DNA from: Prolixibacteraceae bacterium
GTDB lineage: Bacteria; Bacteroidota; Bacteroidia; Bacteroidales; Prolixibacteraceae
Length of the DNA stretch: 64,000 nucleotides
Direction: 5' to 3'
Assembly: GCA_025355875.1 (NCBI GenBank)
Contig: JANXYV010000154.1
Coordinates: 1-64,000, forward strand
Shown here: in pieces, positions 48,702-60,385 of the stretch
Layout: every line of letters begins with the position of its first letter
How positions within the stretch are numbered: position 1 is the stretch's first letter
The notes under the pieces: generated by a model
Seen by the model: only the letters and a program-made list of their open reading frames with translations
The model's database searches: none
What the model was told of the DNA's origin: nothing
Position numbers and translations under genes: made by a program

Positions 48702-51155
48702 TTACTTCACCTTAAGATCAACTTCATTACCTGATAGCGTTTCGGAAGAAGCTTTTAACCGAATCTCTCCTGCGGTTTTATCTGATTGAATCAAAATCAT
48801 GCAATATCCATTAAAAGCTTTCCGCTGACTGGCTTTGTCCGGTTCGTGGCTGGTGGGGTTGCCATTGCCTGTACCGATGATTTTGGCCGGGCCTTGAATC
48901 TCAAATTTCACAAGGTTATCGGCCGTTGGAACAACTCGTCCCTTGTCATCTTTTATAGCAACCCTGATTACCGCCACGTCGCAGCCATCGGCTTTGAGTG
49001 TGGTAACATCGCTGTTCAGTGCTACTTGTGCGGCTGCTGAAGTGGTTTCTACTATATCTTTCGTTACCAGTTTTCCGGCTTTGTACCCTTTGGCTTCGAG
49101 CTTGCCGGGTTTGTAAATGGCAGGCCAGATAAGCATTTTGAAAGGTTCAGCTTTTTTCTTGCCCAGACTTTTGCCGTTGAGCGACAATTCCACCTCATCG
49201 CAATTGGTATAACAATGTACTTTTACGGTATCGCCTTCTTTGCCAGGCCAGTTCCAGTGCGGAAAAATATGCACAACAGGATCGTTGCCCCAGGCTGCTT
49301 TGTAGGCGTAGTATCCGTCTTTCGGAAAACCGCAAACATCCATGATGCCAAATTGTGATGACACTGCCGGCCACTGAAAGGGCGTTGGTTCGCCACGGTA
49401 ATCGAAACCTGTCCAGACAAATAAGCCGCCCAGATATGGGTATTTTACAATGTCGCCCCAATCTTCGCCCGGATAGGGTCCCCAACCCGGCTGCCAGATA
49501 ATTGAGTTTGAACAAGTCTGCGGGCACCAACTATTCACGTATTCGCCACGGGTGGAAACAAAGCTTGTTCCCTCGGTGCAAAACATCACACGGTCGGGGT
49601 GAGCTTCTTTATCTTTTACATAGGCTAATTGTTTATCGCCATAGTTATAGCCTAAAACGTCCAGCACATCGCCATAACCGCCATCGTTGCGGGCGTGATT
49701 CATTGCAGCTGTAACTTTCCGGGTAGAATCAATCTTATGAGTAGTTGTAACCATGGTTTCGAGAATTCTAGCTCCTGTAACCGTACCTTGTATTGCTTCT
49801 TCGTTCTCCATGCTCCATATAAATACGGAAGGATGGTTTCTGTCGCGGTAAAGCATGGCGCTTAAATCTTTCAACCCTTCATCACTACTTGATAAATAGC
49901 GATTTTCGTCCAATACCAGCAAACCCAGGATGTCGCACATATCGAGCAATTCTGGTGTGGGCGGATGATGGGAACAACGGTAGCCATTACTTCCCATTTC
50001 CTTAAGCAACTTCAGTTTGTAGTAGTTTATTTTATCGGGAAGGGCAACACCAATGCCGGCAAAATCCTGATGGTTACAGGTACCTTTTACCGGATAAAGC
50101 TTCCCATTCAGGAATACTCCGTTGCGGTTGATTTCTACTGTTCGGACTCCAAAAGTGGTTTCATAAGTATCTACAATTTTCCCATTTTCAGAAACTTCGG
50201 TCAAGACTTTGTAAAGGGTTGGTGTTTCGGGCGACCAAAGCAAAGGCTTTTTAATTAATCCTGACTGGGCGATTTCTGTCTGGTCAAAAGATGGTATCGA
50301 AACAGTAGAAGTTTTTGTATCAAAAACAAGTCCTTTATTGTCAACAATTTTTGAAACAAGCATAACGTTTTTGGCTGTTTTGTATTCGTTTTTCAGAGTT
50401 GTTTTTATGCTTACAACAGCTTCTTTATCTGAAACATCAGGAGTTGTGATATAGGTTCCAAACCGGTCGACATGAAGCCTGTCGGTTTCAACAAACCAGG
50501 TATGTCTATAAATTCCGGCTCCTTCGTACCACCAGCCTTCGCATTCGCTGGCATCGACTTTCACCAGGATCACATTTTTGCCTTCGTTGCCGTAACGCAA
50601 AACATCCGTCAAATCGTAGTTTGAGGGAGTGTAGCCACTTTGGTGGTTTCCTAAATAATGTCCGTTTACATAAACCGTGCTGTTCCTGAAAATCCCGTCA
50701 AATTCAATGGATATTTTTCGTCCTTTGTCTGTTTCGGGTATTTCAAATTCCTTTCGGTAAAACCCAACGCCAGTTGGCAAGTAACCGTTACCGGCTGGCT
50801 GGCTGCCCAAATTATCGTCCTGCACAAAGGTGCCTTCGACAGCCCAGTCGTGAGGAAGGTTAACTTCTTTCCAATCGCGTGGATAAAGAATTTTAGCACT
50901 TTCAGCTTTTGTATAATCAATAATGGTATCGTTGGTGGTTAAAATTTTCACATTCAAATCGGTTAAACCACCCTGGGCACCGGCTTTAACCACTCGCTTT
51001 ATTGCGATGTCGCCTTTGTGGAACTGCCAGTTAAAATCGAATTTTTCTTTGGTTCGTTTATCAGAGATAGTCGGCTGTATCGTTTGGGCGCTTCCTTCAA
51101 GAAAACCCAACAACGATAAGGCAAATGCAGCAAACCATTTTAATCTCTGATCCAT
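48702..51155 (-). CDS. GH2 beta-galactosidase-family enzyme
   Basis: This 817-residue exported protein has its signal peptide end near LEGSAQT. Domains run in order: sugar-binding jelly roll (about 35-230: FDFNWQFHKGDIAIKR...LPHDWAVEGTFVQDDNLGSQPAGNGYLPTGVGFYRKEF), Ig-like domain, and TIM barrel with GTCNHQDFAGIGVALP and SMENEEAIQGT (acid/base Glu). RVMFCTEGTSF holds the likely nucleophile Glu. DUF4982-like and Ig-like domains end the protein (VHCYTNCDEVELSLNGKSLGKK; ALNSDVTTLKADGCDVAVIRV). The family covers beta-galactosidase, glucuronidase and mannosidase; beta-galactosidase fits xyloglucan side-chain trimming. Confidence 0.88.
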   Translation of the reverse strand: MDQRLKWFAAFALSLLGFLEGSAQTIQPTISDKRTKEKFDFNWQFHKGDIAIKRVVKAGAQGGLTDLNVKILTTNDTIIDYTKAESAKILYPRDWKEVNLPHDWAVEGTFVQDDNLGSQPAGNGYLPTGVGFYRKEFEIPETDKGRKISIEFDGIFRNSTVYVNGHYLGNHQSGYTPSNYDLTDVLRYGNEGKNVILVKVDASECEGWWYEGAGIYRHTWFVETDRLHVDRFGTYITTPDVSDKEAVVSIKTTLKNEYKTAKNVMLVSKIVDNKGLVFDTKTSTVSIPSFDQTEIAQSGLIKKPLLWSPETPTLYKVLTEVSENGKIVDTYETTFGVRTVEINRNGVFLNGKLYPVKGTCNHQDFAGIGVALPDKINYYKLKLLKEMGSNGYRCSHHPPTPELLDMCDILGLLVLDENRYLSSSDEGLKDLSAMLYRDRNHPSVFIWSMENEEAIQGTVTGARILETMVTTTHKIDSTRKVTAAMNHARNDGGYGDVLDVLGYNYGDKQLAYVKDKEAHPDRVMFCTEGTSFVSTRGEYVNSWCPQTCSNSIIWQPGWGPYPGEDWGDIVKYPYLGGLFVWTGFDYRGEPTPFQWPAVSSQFGIMDVCGFPKDGYYAYKAAWGNDPVVHIFPHWNWPGKEGDTVKVHCYTNCDEVELSLNGKSLGKKKAEPFKMLIWPAIYKPGKLEAKGYKAGKLVTKDIVETTSAAAQVALNSDVTTLKADGCDVAVIRVAIKDDKGRVVPTADNLVKFEIQGPAKIIGTGNGNPTSHEPDKASQRKAFNGYCMILIQSDKTAGEIRLKASSETLSGNEVDLKVK

Positions 51156-51175
51156 ATTCTGATGATTTTCACAAA

Positions 51176-53209
51176 TTATTTGATCTCGATAAACTCCGGT
51201 TCAAACGGCGCAAGGATGAATTTGCCAGTGTAATCTTTATCAAAAAGAATACTCCGCGAATTTCCTTTCACTGGAATCTCTTTGGGTTCGCCGCTGACAT
51301 TCAGGTAAAGGAAATGATTTTTGTCGATTTGCCGTGCCATCACTCCGGAAGGCACATCAGGTCCTTTTTTAATGCTCAGTTTAACAATTAAGTCGTCGAG
51401 TAAACTACCAAGAACTTCGCCTTTTGCAGGCAAGCCGACATAAATTGCCTGACCTTTGCCATATTTGTTCGAAGTCATGATTGGGTAATCCTTATCCAGA
51501 CTGGTGATGCTTCCAAGAATATCAGCGCCTTTCGGTTCCACAATGTCAAAGCGGGAAGATTCAGTATCAAAGGCTTTCCCTTTGTAAGTGAATTCAAGCT
51601 TTTTGCCTTTATAGGATTTTCTGGAAACTTCATTCATCATTTCAGTTTCTTCGTAACTTCCTATCCTGATTCCAAACACATCGCTTAAACGACCGGGCCG
51701 AGTGGTGGCGAAGACTTGCCCGGTTTCGTCAACTATGGCCGAATTGCTGGTCATAATTACTGTTCCACCATTTTTCACATAGTCGCGGATTTTGCCGGCT
51801 GTTGCTTCATCCATCACAGCAACTCCGGGGACAAACAGGATTTTGTAATTCAAAGCGCTTCTGCTGATTTCAACGATTCGGGCATCCATGTTGCGGTAAT
51901 AGAATAGATCGAAGCAGGCTTGCAACTGGTTATCATGCTGTTCAGGAAAATAACTGCTTGCAATCTGGCTGGGGAACGAGAAAGCCAGACCAACTTCTGC
52001 CTGAAGCTGATACGGAAAGAATTTTTCTATCTTTTTAAATTCGGTGGCTATTTGCTTGTATTCATCGTATTTGCGGTTAGGAACACCATCCCAATCCAAC
52101 AAGCCTTCCAGATATTGTTCTTCGCCGGCCAGCATACTTTGCCAGGTCCAACCGCAAACCATCTGGTTGCCATAGAATAAAGTTGAATATGCCTGTTTAC
52201 GGATGGCGTTTGGAACGGCTGTCATGGTGGTGAATTCGCTGCACCAGAATGGATTGGTACTTTCAAATTGAATGCGTGAAATTCCGAACAAGGCGTTCAT
52301 CACGCCCCAGTTGGTGGTCAAAGTTGTGCCGGGATAAAAACCGCAACCTTCGCGCGTCAGCTTTCCGGAATAGGCGATTTGAGAATAATCGAAATACTTC
52401 AAAGCGCTGTAATACCAGGCATTGGTATTTGTTAAGGCTTTGGGCGCATTGGCATTGACCTTATCGATCACTTTCAACAGAAACTGGTTTACCTCGTCGG
52501 AAACAAAACGCCTGAAATCGAGCATCCGTTCGGGAACATCGGTTGCGTGGGTAGCCACCGGGAATCCAACTTCTTCGAACTGATTCAATTTTCTCGACCA
52601 GCGTTGGGTTGCCCAGGCTTTATTCAGGTTTTCAAGGCTGGTATATTTGTTTTTAAGCCAGACAATGAACCGCTGGCGGGCAGTTTCGGAATAAGAAATT
52701 CGTCCATCTCCCGATTCATTGTCAATTCCGAAAGCTAGTAAAGCCGGATGATTTGCATAGCGTTTTGTGATTGCATCAGTAAATCGCAGGGCATATTGCT
52801 GGTAATTCGGGTCGCCAATATCTTCCATGTAACGATGATTGGGGTAAAGCACATCGCCATTGGCATCCACAATATCGATTGATGGAAATTTGTGATGCAA
52901 CCAGATTGGCGCGGGCCGAATGGCAATATCCAAAATAACTTTGATTCCGGCCTTGTTCATCTCGTCCATGACCAGGTCAAACCATTCAAAGTCGAACTTC
53001 CCTTCCGAAGGTTCGTAGCTGTCCCAGGCCAGATGACCCAAGCGAACAGAAGTAAATCCGGCGGCTTTCATCAGCTCAATATCCTTTTTGATCTTCTCCG
53101 GATTTTTATCGTCGTGCGGATGGTAATTGGCTCCTACATATAACTGCTGCGCCCCTAATGAAAAGCCATAAACGAGCAAGATTGTAACTATTAAAAGAAC
53201 CTTTTGCAT
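51176..53209 (-). CDS. GH42 beta-galactosidase-family enzyme
   Basis: This 677-residue exported enzyme has a signal peptide (FSLGAQQ). The TIM barrel opens with YVGANYHPHDDKNPEKIKKDIELMKAAGFTSVRLGHLAWDSYEPSEGKFDFEWFD, as expected for GH42. FGIDNESGDG holds the acid/base Glu and NPFWCSEFTTM the nucleophile Glu. A trimerisation domain follows (about 440-580: ILFVPGVAVMDEATAGKIRDYVKNGGTVIMTSNSAIVDETG) and then a C-terminal beta-domain. GH42 enzymes release beta-galactose or alpha-L-arabinopyranose from oligosaccharides. Export by signal peptide is common in Bacteroidota. It is 20 bp upstream of GH2 in transcription order. Confidence 0.92.
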   Translation of the reverse strand: MQKVLLIVTILLVYGFSLGAQQLYVGANYHPHDDKNPEKIKKDIELMKAAGFTSVRLGHLAWDSYEPSEGKFDFEWFDLVMDEMNKAGIKVILDIAIRPAPIWLHHKFPSIDIVDANGDVLYPNHRYMEDIGDPNYQQYALRFTDAITKRYANHPALLAFGIDNESGDGRISYSETARQRFIVWLKNKYTSLENLNKAWATQRWSRKLNQFEEVGFPVATHATDVPERMLDFRRFVSDEVNQFLLKVIDKVNANAPKALTNTNAWYYSALKYFDYSQIAYSGKLTREGCGFYPGTTLTTNWGVMNALFGISRIQFESTNPFWCSEFTTMTAVPNAIRKQAYSTLFYGNQMVCGWTWQSMLAGEEQYLEGLLDWDGVPNRKYDEYKQIATEFKKIEKFFPYQLQAEVGLAFSFPSQIASSYFPEQHDNQLQACFDLFYYRNMDARIVEISRSALNYKILFVPGVAVMDEATAGKIRDYVKNGGTVIMTSNSAIVDETGQVFATTRPGRLSDVFGIRIGSYEETEMMNEVSRKSYKGKKLEFTYKGKAFDTESSRFDIVEPKGADILGSITSLDKDYPIMTSNKYGKGQAIYVGLPAKGEVLGSLLDDLIVKLSIKKGPDVPSGVMARQIDKNHFLYLNVSGEPKEIPVKGNSRSILFDKDYTGKFILAPFEPEFIEIK

Positions 53210-53232
53210 TGGAGTTATTTTTGTTTAACTGG

Positions 53233-54957
53233 TTAGTTCAATTCGATAATGCTTTTTCCTTTTGTAATGCCATTTTCATTGAAAGCATCGATAGTGAAAT
53301 AATACCTCTGAAGAGCATTTAAGCTTCTGATGGTTAACTTTTCAGTACCAAGCACCTGGTAATTTTGGTACAATTTCTCTTTGCTGGTTCCGTAACGGAT
53401 GTTGTATCCAACAGTACCCGGCGTTTTTGTCCAGTTTAAATCCACCACACAACGGTCGGTTTCCAAACGTTTCAGGCTTAAATTTTTCACTTCGGAAGGT
53501 GTTTTTCCACCTCCATTTCCGAAGACACGCAAGCCTGCAAGGGCAAATGTGCCAGAAGGTACCTTGTAATTGGTGAGTTTGATGTACCGCGCTTTTACCG
53601 GTTTTGCCAACTCCATGTAATCGTGCGGAACATCGGTTTGATTCTGAGTTTTATCGGCCAAAGTTTTCCAGGTTTTGCCATCGGCAGAATATTCGAGAAG
53701 ATATTGGTAGTTAATGCCTGGCTGACGCCCCATGATCTTGGTTCCATTTTCGGCATAGTTAATCTGAATGGCATTTACTGTGCATTCGTTCTGCAAATCC
53801 ATGCTGATCCATTCGCCCTTGTCGCCAGTTTTAGCGCTCCAGAAAGTGCGGATATCTTCATTGGCTGCAAATTTCTTCGGATGATCAGGCAGTTCCGAAG
53901 AAACCTCGACTGGCTTGTTGTACGAAAGCAACATCCAGTTGGGGAATAACCCGGTTGGGTCGGAAATCTTTTTGGTCGGAACTTTAAACGGGAAGTCGCC
54001 AAATCCGGTGTACGCACACATTTCGCCATCCTTATCGAAGAAAGTAGGGAACAAACCTAATCGCCGCTCGAACATGTGTTTTTGCGAGATGGTCATGGTC
54101 GAAATATGCCAGTAGTTTCCGTATTTATCCTGAAAAGTACTACTGTGTCCGGCTCCGGCAACAAACCCTTCAGGTTTATAAGAAAATGGGTTATGAGCAG
54201 CCAATTTAAACGGGCCCAGTGGCTGATCAGAAACATATACGCCATCGCCATAGCTTTTAAATTCGGTACCCGGACCAGCATATTGCAGGTAATATTTACC
54301 ATCGTGTTTAGTCATCCACGCCCCTTCAATCCAGGGATTGTTGCCAACCTCATTGTAATCGCCTGATCGTTCCCATCCATAATTTTTCTTGTCGCTATTG
54401 ATTACAGCAACTGATTTTCCAATAGGATTCAGTGTTTTGGGATCCAGTTCAACCGCATAAATTGGGTTTACGTTGGAACAACCATAATAGAAGTATAAAC
54501 GTCCGTCATCGTCAACAAACAAATCAGGATCGGTCATACCGATTGGAAAGGCCGCATTGGCAACTTCCCATTTTCCCGATTTTGGGTCTGAAGTTTTATA
54601 AATAGTAAGCGGAGGATCATTTTTGGAAGCCATGAAATACAGTGTGCCTTTCATTTCAACAACAGTTGGGGCATAATCTTCTATGGAAAGGTCTTTGGTT
54701 GCAATTAAATCCCAGTTGATTAAATCAGTCGAATGAAAATAGCCACCCGATTTGGATGCAAAAAGATAGTATTCGCCGTTGAAAGTAACCATGGTCGGAT
54801 CGGCCGCTTCACGCCGCGATGGAGCATCGGAACAAAACCGGTAACTCATGTTCATCGGGTTACAAATGGTGTGTTGATCCTGCTTGTTTTGCGGATAGGC
54901 AACAAGTGTGCAAGTCAAAAGGACAAGGAATAGTAGAGATTTAGTTAGTTGTTTCAT
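53233..54957 (-). CDS. GH43 glycosidase with F5/8C (CBM32-like) and FnIII domains
   Basis: This 574-residue exported protein has its signal peptide end near VAYPQNK. The propeller has the GH43 set: REAADPTMVTFNGEYYLFASKSGGYFHSTDLINW (base Asp), GMTDPDLFVDDDGRLYFYYG (second Asp) and NPWIEGAWMTKHDGKYYLQYAGPG (acid Glu). A discoidin/F5-8C-like module follows (about 355-480: DEDIRTFWSAKTGDKGEWISMDLQ-type segment, LEYSADGKTW, ARYIKLTNYKVPSGTFALAGLRVFG). An FnIII domain closes it (about 488-574: LSLKRLETDRCVVDLNWTKTPGTVGYNIRYGTS). The attached modules suggest targeting to a galactose- or arabinose-rich chain. The enzymatic role is arabinofuranosidase-, xylosidase- or galactosidase-like. Confidence 0.9.
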   Translation of the reverse strand: MKQLTKSLLFLVLLTCTLVAYPQNKQDQHTICNPMNMSYRFCSDAPSRREAADPTMVTFNGEYYLFASKSGGYFHSTDLINWDLIATKDLSIEDYAPTVVEMKGTLYFMASKNDPPLTIYKTSDPKSGKWEVANAAFPIGMTDPDLFVDDDGRLYFYYGCSNVNPIYAVELDPKTLNPIGKSVAVINSDKKNYGWERSGDYNEVGNNPWIEGAWMTKHDGKYYLQYAGPGTEFKSYGDGVYVSDQPLGPFKLAAHNPFSYKPEGFVAGAGHSSTFQDKYGNYWHISTMTISQKHMFERRLGLFPTFFDKDGEMCAYTGFGDFPFKVPTKKISDPTGLFPNWMLLSYNKPVEVSSELPDHPKKFAANEDIRTFWSAKTGDKGEWISMDLQNECTVNAIQINYAENGTKIMGRQPGINYQYLLEYSADGKTWKTLADKTQNQTDVPHDYMELAKPVKARYIKLTNYKVPSGTFALAGLRVFGNGGGKTPSEVKNLSLKRLETDRCVVDLNWTKTPGTVGYNIRYGTSKEKLYQNYQVLGTEKLTIRSLNALQRYYFTIDAFNENGITKGKSIIELN

Positions 54958-54965
54958 TGTAAATT

Positions 54966-56903
<1,938 letters not shown>

Positions 56904-56929
56904 TTAGGTTAGCTAAAAGTAGATATTTG

Positions 56930-57010
56930 TAATGACCGGTTATTCTGATTTCAGATATTCTACTTCTAATTCCAAATATTGATCAAGCTTAAAATACGAT
57001 AATGACCAGT
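56930..57010. promoter_or_regulatory. TAATGACCRGT direct repeats upstream of the 18-gene enzyme run
   Basis: TAATGACCGGT at 56930-56940 and TAATGACCAGT at 57000-57010 match at 10 of 11 positions and start exactly 70 bp apart, in the intergenic region before the first enzyme gene. The first copy sits in a near-palindrome AATGACCGGTTATT. AraC-type and HTCS regulators often bind direct repeats, so these are candidate activator sites. I found no full TTTG/TAnnTTTG promoter here. Confidence 0.3.
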
Positions 57011-57030
57011 AGGCTCGAGACATACTTTTT

Positions 57031-57363
57031 CTATTCTGATGTTTTTAAAGCAACCGAAGAATGGTTCTTTAATTTCATTTCTATCGCTTCGTAATCACCC
57101 AAGTAATGAGCCATCATGCTTTTCCACACTGGTCCGTGATTGGGATAATGAAAATGAAGCAGTTCGTGTACGATTACATAAATGCCAATTTCCTTATCAA
57201 TACTGAGCAATTCATCGTTGAAATTAAGATTGCCCTTGGTGCTGCATGATGCCCATTTGTTCGACATTGGACGAAGTGCCAGCGCCTGGACATTTAATTC
57301 AAGTTTTTTTGCCCACCGATAAACTTCCTCTTTAAAATCGGCTTTATCTTTCCAGTGTTTCAT
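57031..57363 (-). CDS. Short YgjP/DUF45-type zinc metallopeptidase
   Basis: This 110-residue cytoplasmic protein has the zinc-binding motif HELLH (residues 66-70) followed by H76 (HFHYPNHGPVWKSMMAHYLGDYE). The preceding RPMSNKWASCSTKGNLNFND segment matches the MxxRWGSCS signature of YgjP/DUF45 (M48-related) peptidases. Full-length members have about 220-240 residues, so only the catalytic half is encoded. No start further upstream is possible without running into hsdR. Its ATG overlaps the hsdR stop by four bases (ATGA), so it is translated with hsdR. Small proteins of this type often accompany type I restriction operons; their role is not known. Confidence 0.85.
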   Translation of the reverse strand: MKHWKDKADFKEEVYRWAKKLELNVQALALRPMSNKWASCSTKGNLNFNDELLSIDKEIGIYVIVHELLHFHYPNHGPVWKSMMAHYLGDYEAIEMKLKNHSSVALKTSE

Positions 57364-60344
57364 TTCTTAATAGTTTCATTCAGTCGCGTGAACAAATCGT
57401 CAACAAATGATTTTACCTTATCCATGTCAATCTCATGATCTATTTTCAGGATTGAAGTGTAAACTTTATTGCGCAGTTCACGCTGGTCGGCATCTCTGGA
57501 AGCCCAATAAGGATGTGCAACAAAGGCAGTCCGGATGGCTGTAGCAATAGCATCAGGATCGCTGAAACTTTGTTCGCGAAGTTTCTTGAAAACATAGTAA
57601 GTGATGTCGTCGAATTGCTTTTCGGCTTGTTCTTTTTCTTCCGCCAAACGCTGCTCAATCAATCTTTCAAGTTCTGCAAGTACTTCCTGCGTTGTATCCT
57701 GCTTGTCTTCATAGCTGTCAAGTGCATCTTCGGCCTTTTTCTTCATCGAAATCAGGTTAGGGTCACAGGGATCTTGGGTGGTATATTTTTCGATGCTTTT
57801 CACCAGATTGATAACCCGCGTATCGTCGCCCTTTGCGTTGTCCCTTTTAATTTGTTCGAGAGTATCAGCATCGATGGTTATTTCCTTTTCGATGGCACCA
57901 ATGGCATTGATGGAGGAATGTTTCTTTATCAGTTCTTCTGTTTTTGCCAGAAATTCCCGGTCTGCTCCTTTCCCTTTTTTCAGGTCGAATGCTTTTTTGA
58001 CGATGGCAACAATGTTTGAAATGATGATATACTTCTGAATGTATGGAACCAGAAACGCATCAGGAGAAATGATCTCATAAAGCAGCTCTATCCGTTTATA
58101 GAACCGGTATAATTCATGTCGCTTCCCTTTGTCCTTGAACTCCTGAACGATCAGATTTACCGTTTTATCATTAAAGCTGGTACCAATCAGTGCGATGTAA
58201 ATTTCGCCTTCGGTTTCCATAAGCTTTTGGAAATCATCTTTCAAAATCTGAATATCGCGAATAATGGCATTGATCTCATCACTGTCGAACGAGAGCGCTT
58301 TTTCAAGCTTGTCGAAAATACCTATGAAATCGAGGACGAAACCATATTTCTTTTCGAGGTCGAGCGCTTCATCATAATATGGCCGGTTGACCCGTGCTAC
58401 AGCTTGTAGCAAAGTATGATCGCGCATGGGTTTGTCGAGATACATGGCATACAGATTTGGAGCGTCAAACCCGGTAAGCAGCTTTTCGGTAACAATCAGA
58501 ATTTTAGGAAATGTATCGCGCTTTGAGAACTCTTTTCGAAGGTTTTTCTCTTCTTTGTCGGTGATGTAAAATTCCTTTAGCTTTTGTGTGTCGTTGTGAT
58601 ATTCGGAATAAACCGGAACACTGTATTCGGGAGGCAGATATTTATCCAGCGCGTTTTTATACAAGGCGCAAGCCTCCCGGTCAACAGTAACAAGAAGGGC
58701 TTTGTAGCCAAGCTGTTCAACGTTTCTCAGATAATGTTCAGCCACGTATTTTGCAATGTCGTCAACACGTTTTTCGCCTTTAAGAAATGATTTGAACCCG
58801 ATTTTATCCAGAATTTTATTGAGCTCGTGGATTTCTGTAATCCCTTCGGTTTCGGCCAGCGCAAGAAATTCTGTTTCGAGTTGTTCGGCATTGACAAGCA
58901 GATCGTTGGGCGCTAAAGCATAATTCAATGGCAGGGTGGTTTTATCTTCAATCGATTCCTTCATGGAATATTTATGCAGATAGCCTTTGGGATCGGGATT
59001 ATCCTGATCGTTGAACACTTTAAAAGTTCCTTTGCCTTTGGCAGTATTATCGATGGGTGTGCCGGTGAATCCGATTAATGTAGCCTTTGGAAGTGTTGCC
59101 ATTAAATAAGTACCCATGTCACCGTTCGTGGTTCGGTGTGCTTCGTCAATAAGTACAAAGATGTTTTCACGGGTATTGAGCGCTTTATCGGTTTTATCGA
59201 ATTTGTGAAGCATACAAATAAGAATTCCCCTGAAATCTTCCGAAAGAAATTTATCAAGCTGAATGCGTGAACTAACCACTTTTACATTTTCAACTTTTAA
59301 TGATTCGATGTTGCGGGCCATCTGGTCTTCGAGTTCATTACGGTCGAGTAATACCAAGACCGTAGGTTTGCTGGCTCGCTGGTCTTTATATACCTTTTCG
59401 GCAACTTTAATAATGGTGAATGTTTTACCGCTGCCTTGTGTATGCCATATCAGGCCACGCTTGCGCGAATCGGCAACAAGTCGTGTGACAATGAGTTCAA
59501 CGGCTTCGGTCTGATGCTGCTTCAGAATGTACTTGTTCAGTACATCGTCTTTCAACTGAAAAAGAATATAATCTTTCAGGAAAGCCAGAACTGCTTCGGG
59601 ATGGCAAAACTCTTTAACCTTGGCTTCGAGGTTCCCGATTTCTTCGCTTTTCCATTCAAAAATGTTCCGGTTTTTTAAATTCCAGGTTACCCCATAATGA
59701 AAACCCAACGAATCAACGGAGGTGAACAATTGTTCGGGCATCATCATTTCGGGCGTTTCGTCGTGGTAGCGGCGCAATTGATTGATGCCTATTGCAATGG
59801 CTTCGTCTTTGGTCGCATTTTTACACTCAATAATCAATACCGGAATGCCGTTGATTAAGAAAACAATATCGGCACGGTTGGCAAAACGGCCATTGTTATA
59901 CCAGTATTCTTCGGTAACGTGGTAAGCATTGTTTTCAGGATGTTCGTAATCGACAAGCACCAGCGAATCTTCCTTATTTCGGGCAGCATTGAACCAATTT
60001 TTTTGATTGCGCAAATACAACAACATATCGTTGTTGCCATGAATGGTTGCAGGCAGATTGTTGAGCCTTCGGCAGAGTTCTTCCTCTGTTTCGGAATAAC
60101 CCTTGTTAAATTCTACTGCTTTTGAGAAAAGGATATGATTAAAAAACAACGAAGCATTTTTTGCCTGTTCCTTTTGCGAACCGGAACTTGTATCGAACAA
60201 GCGTAATTCTTCAGCTTGTTTTTGAGGCACAAAAATCCAGGCAGTATTGATACCTTTTATGAGCGGTGGATTGCTCACATAGTTCAGTATAGGTTCCTGA
60301 ACAGTTCCAGCTTCGGTACTTGTTTTGTAGGCTTTTGCACTCAT
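57360..60344 (-). CDS. hsdR: Type I restriction endonuclease subunit R (HsdR)
   Basis: This 994-residue subunit cleaves DNA after ATP-driven translocation in the HsdR2M2S1 complex. The nuclease PD-(D/E)XK core is visible as D159 (NRADIVFLING) and IIECKNATKDEA (173-175). The helicase part has Walker A HTQGSGKTFTI (about 301-311), LIDEAHRTTNGDMG (DEAH at 400-403), IGFTGTPI and ILIVTEKLLTGFDAPNL with QAVARVNRPY (motifs III, V and VI). The C-terminal helical region is charged and probably binds the HsdM-HsdS core. The length is normal. It is separated from hsdS by the 130-bp inverted-repeat element, and its stop overlaps the metallopeptidase start. Confidence 0.95.
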   Translation of the reverse strand: MSAKAYKTSTEAGTVQEPILNYVSNPPLIKGINTAWIFVPQKQAEELRLFDTSSGSQKEQAKNASLFFNHILFSKAVEFNKGYSETEEELCRRLNNLPATIHGNNDMLLYLRNQKNWFNAARNKEDSLVLVDYEHPENNAYHVTEEYWYNNGRFANRADIVFLINGIPVLIIECKNATKDEAIAIGINQLRRYHDETPEMMMPEQLFTSVDSLGFHYGVTWNLKNRNIFEWKSEEIGNLEAKVKEFCHPEAVLAFLKDYILFQLKDDVLNKYILKQHQTEAVELIVTRLVADSRKRGLIWHTQGSGKTFTIIKVAEKVYKDQRASKPTVLVLLDRNELEDQMARNIESLKVENVKVVSSRIQLDKFLSEDFRGILICMLHKFDKTDKALNTRENIFVLIDEAHRTTNGDMGTYLMATLPKATLIGFTGTPIDNTAKGKGTFKVFNDQDNPDPKGYLHKYSMKESIEDKTTLPLNYALAPNDLLVNAEQLETEFLALAETEGITEIHELNKILDKIGFKSFLKGEKRVDDIAKYVAEHYLRNVEQLGYKALLVTVDREACALYKNALDKYLPPEYSVPVYSEYHNDTQKLKEFYITDKEEKNLRKEFSKRDTFPKILIVTEKLLTGFDAPNLYAMYLDKPMRDHTLLQAVARVNRPYYDEALDLEKKYGFVLDFIGIFDKLEKALSFDSDEINAIIRDIQILKDDFQKLMETEGEIYIALIGTSFNDKTVNLIVQEFKDKGKRHELYRFYKRIELLYEIISPDAFLVPYIQKYIIISNIVAIVKKAFDLKKGKGADREFLAKTEELIKKHSSINAIGAIEKEITIDADTLEQIKRDNAKGDDTRVINLVKSIEKYTTQDPCDPNLISMKKKAEDALDSYEDKQDTTQEVLAELERLIEQRLAEEKEQAEKQFDDITYYVFKKLREQSFSDPDAIATAIRTAFVAHPYWASRDADQRELRNKVYTSILKIDHEIDMDKVKSFVDDLFTRLNETIKK

Positions 60345-60385
60345 ACCTTTTCAAGTTTAGGTTATTCGTAGGTGAAACAATTTAT

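Noticed and set aside
57513-58019. 168-residue plus-strand ORF opposite hsdR
   Set aside because: Cys/Phe-rich antisense shadow; hsdR motifs on the other strand explain the DNA.
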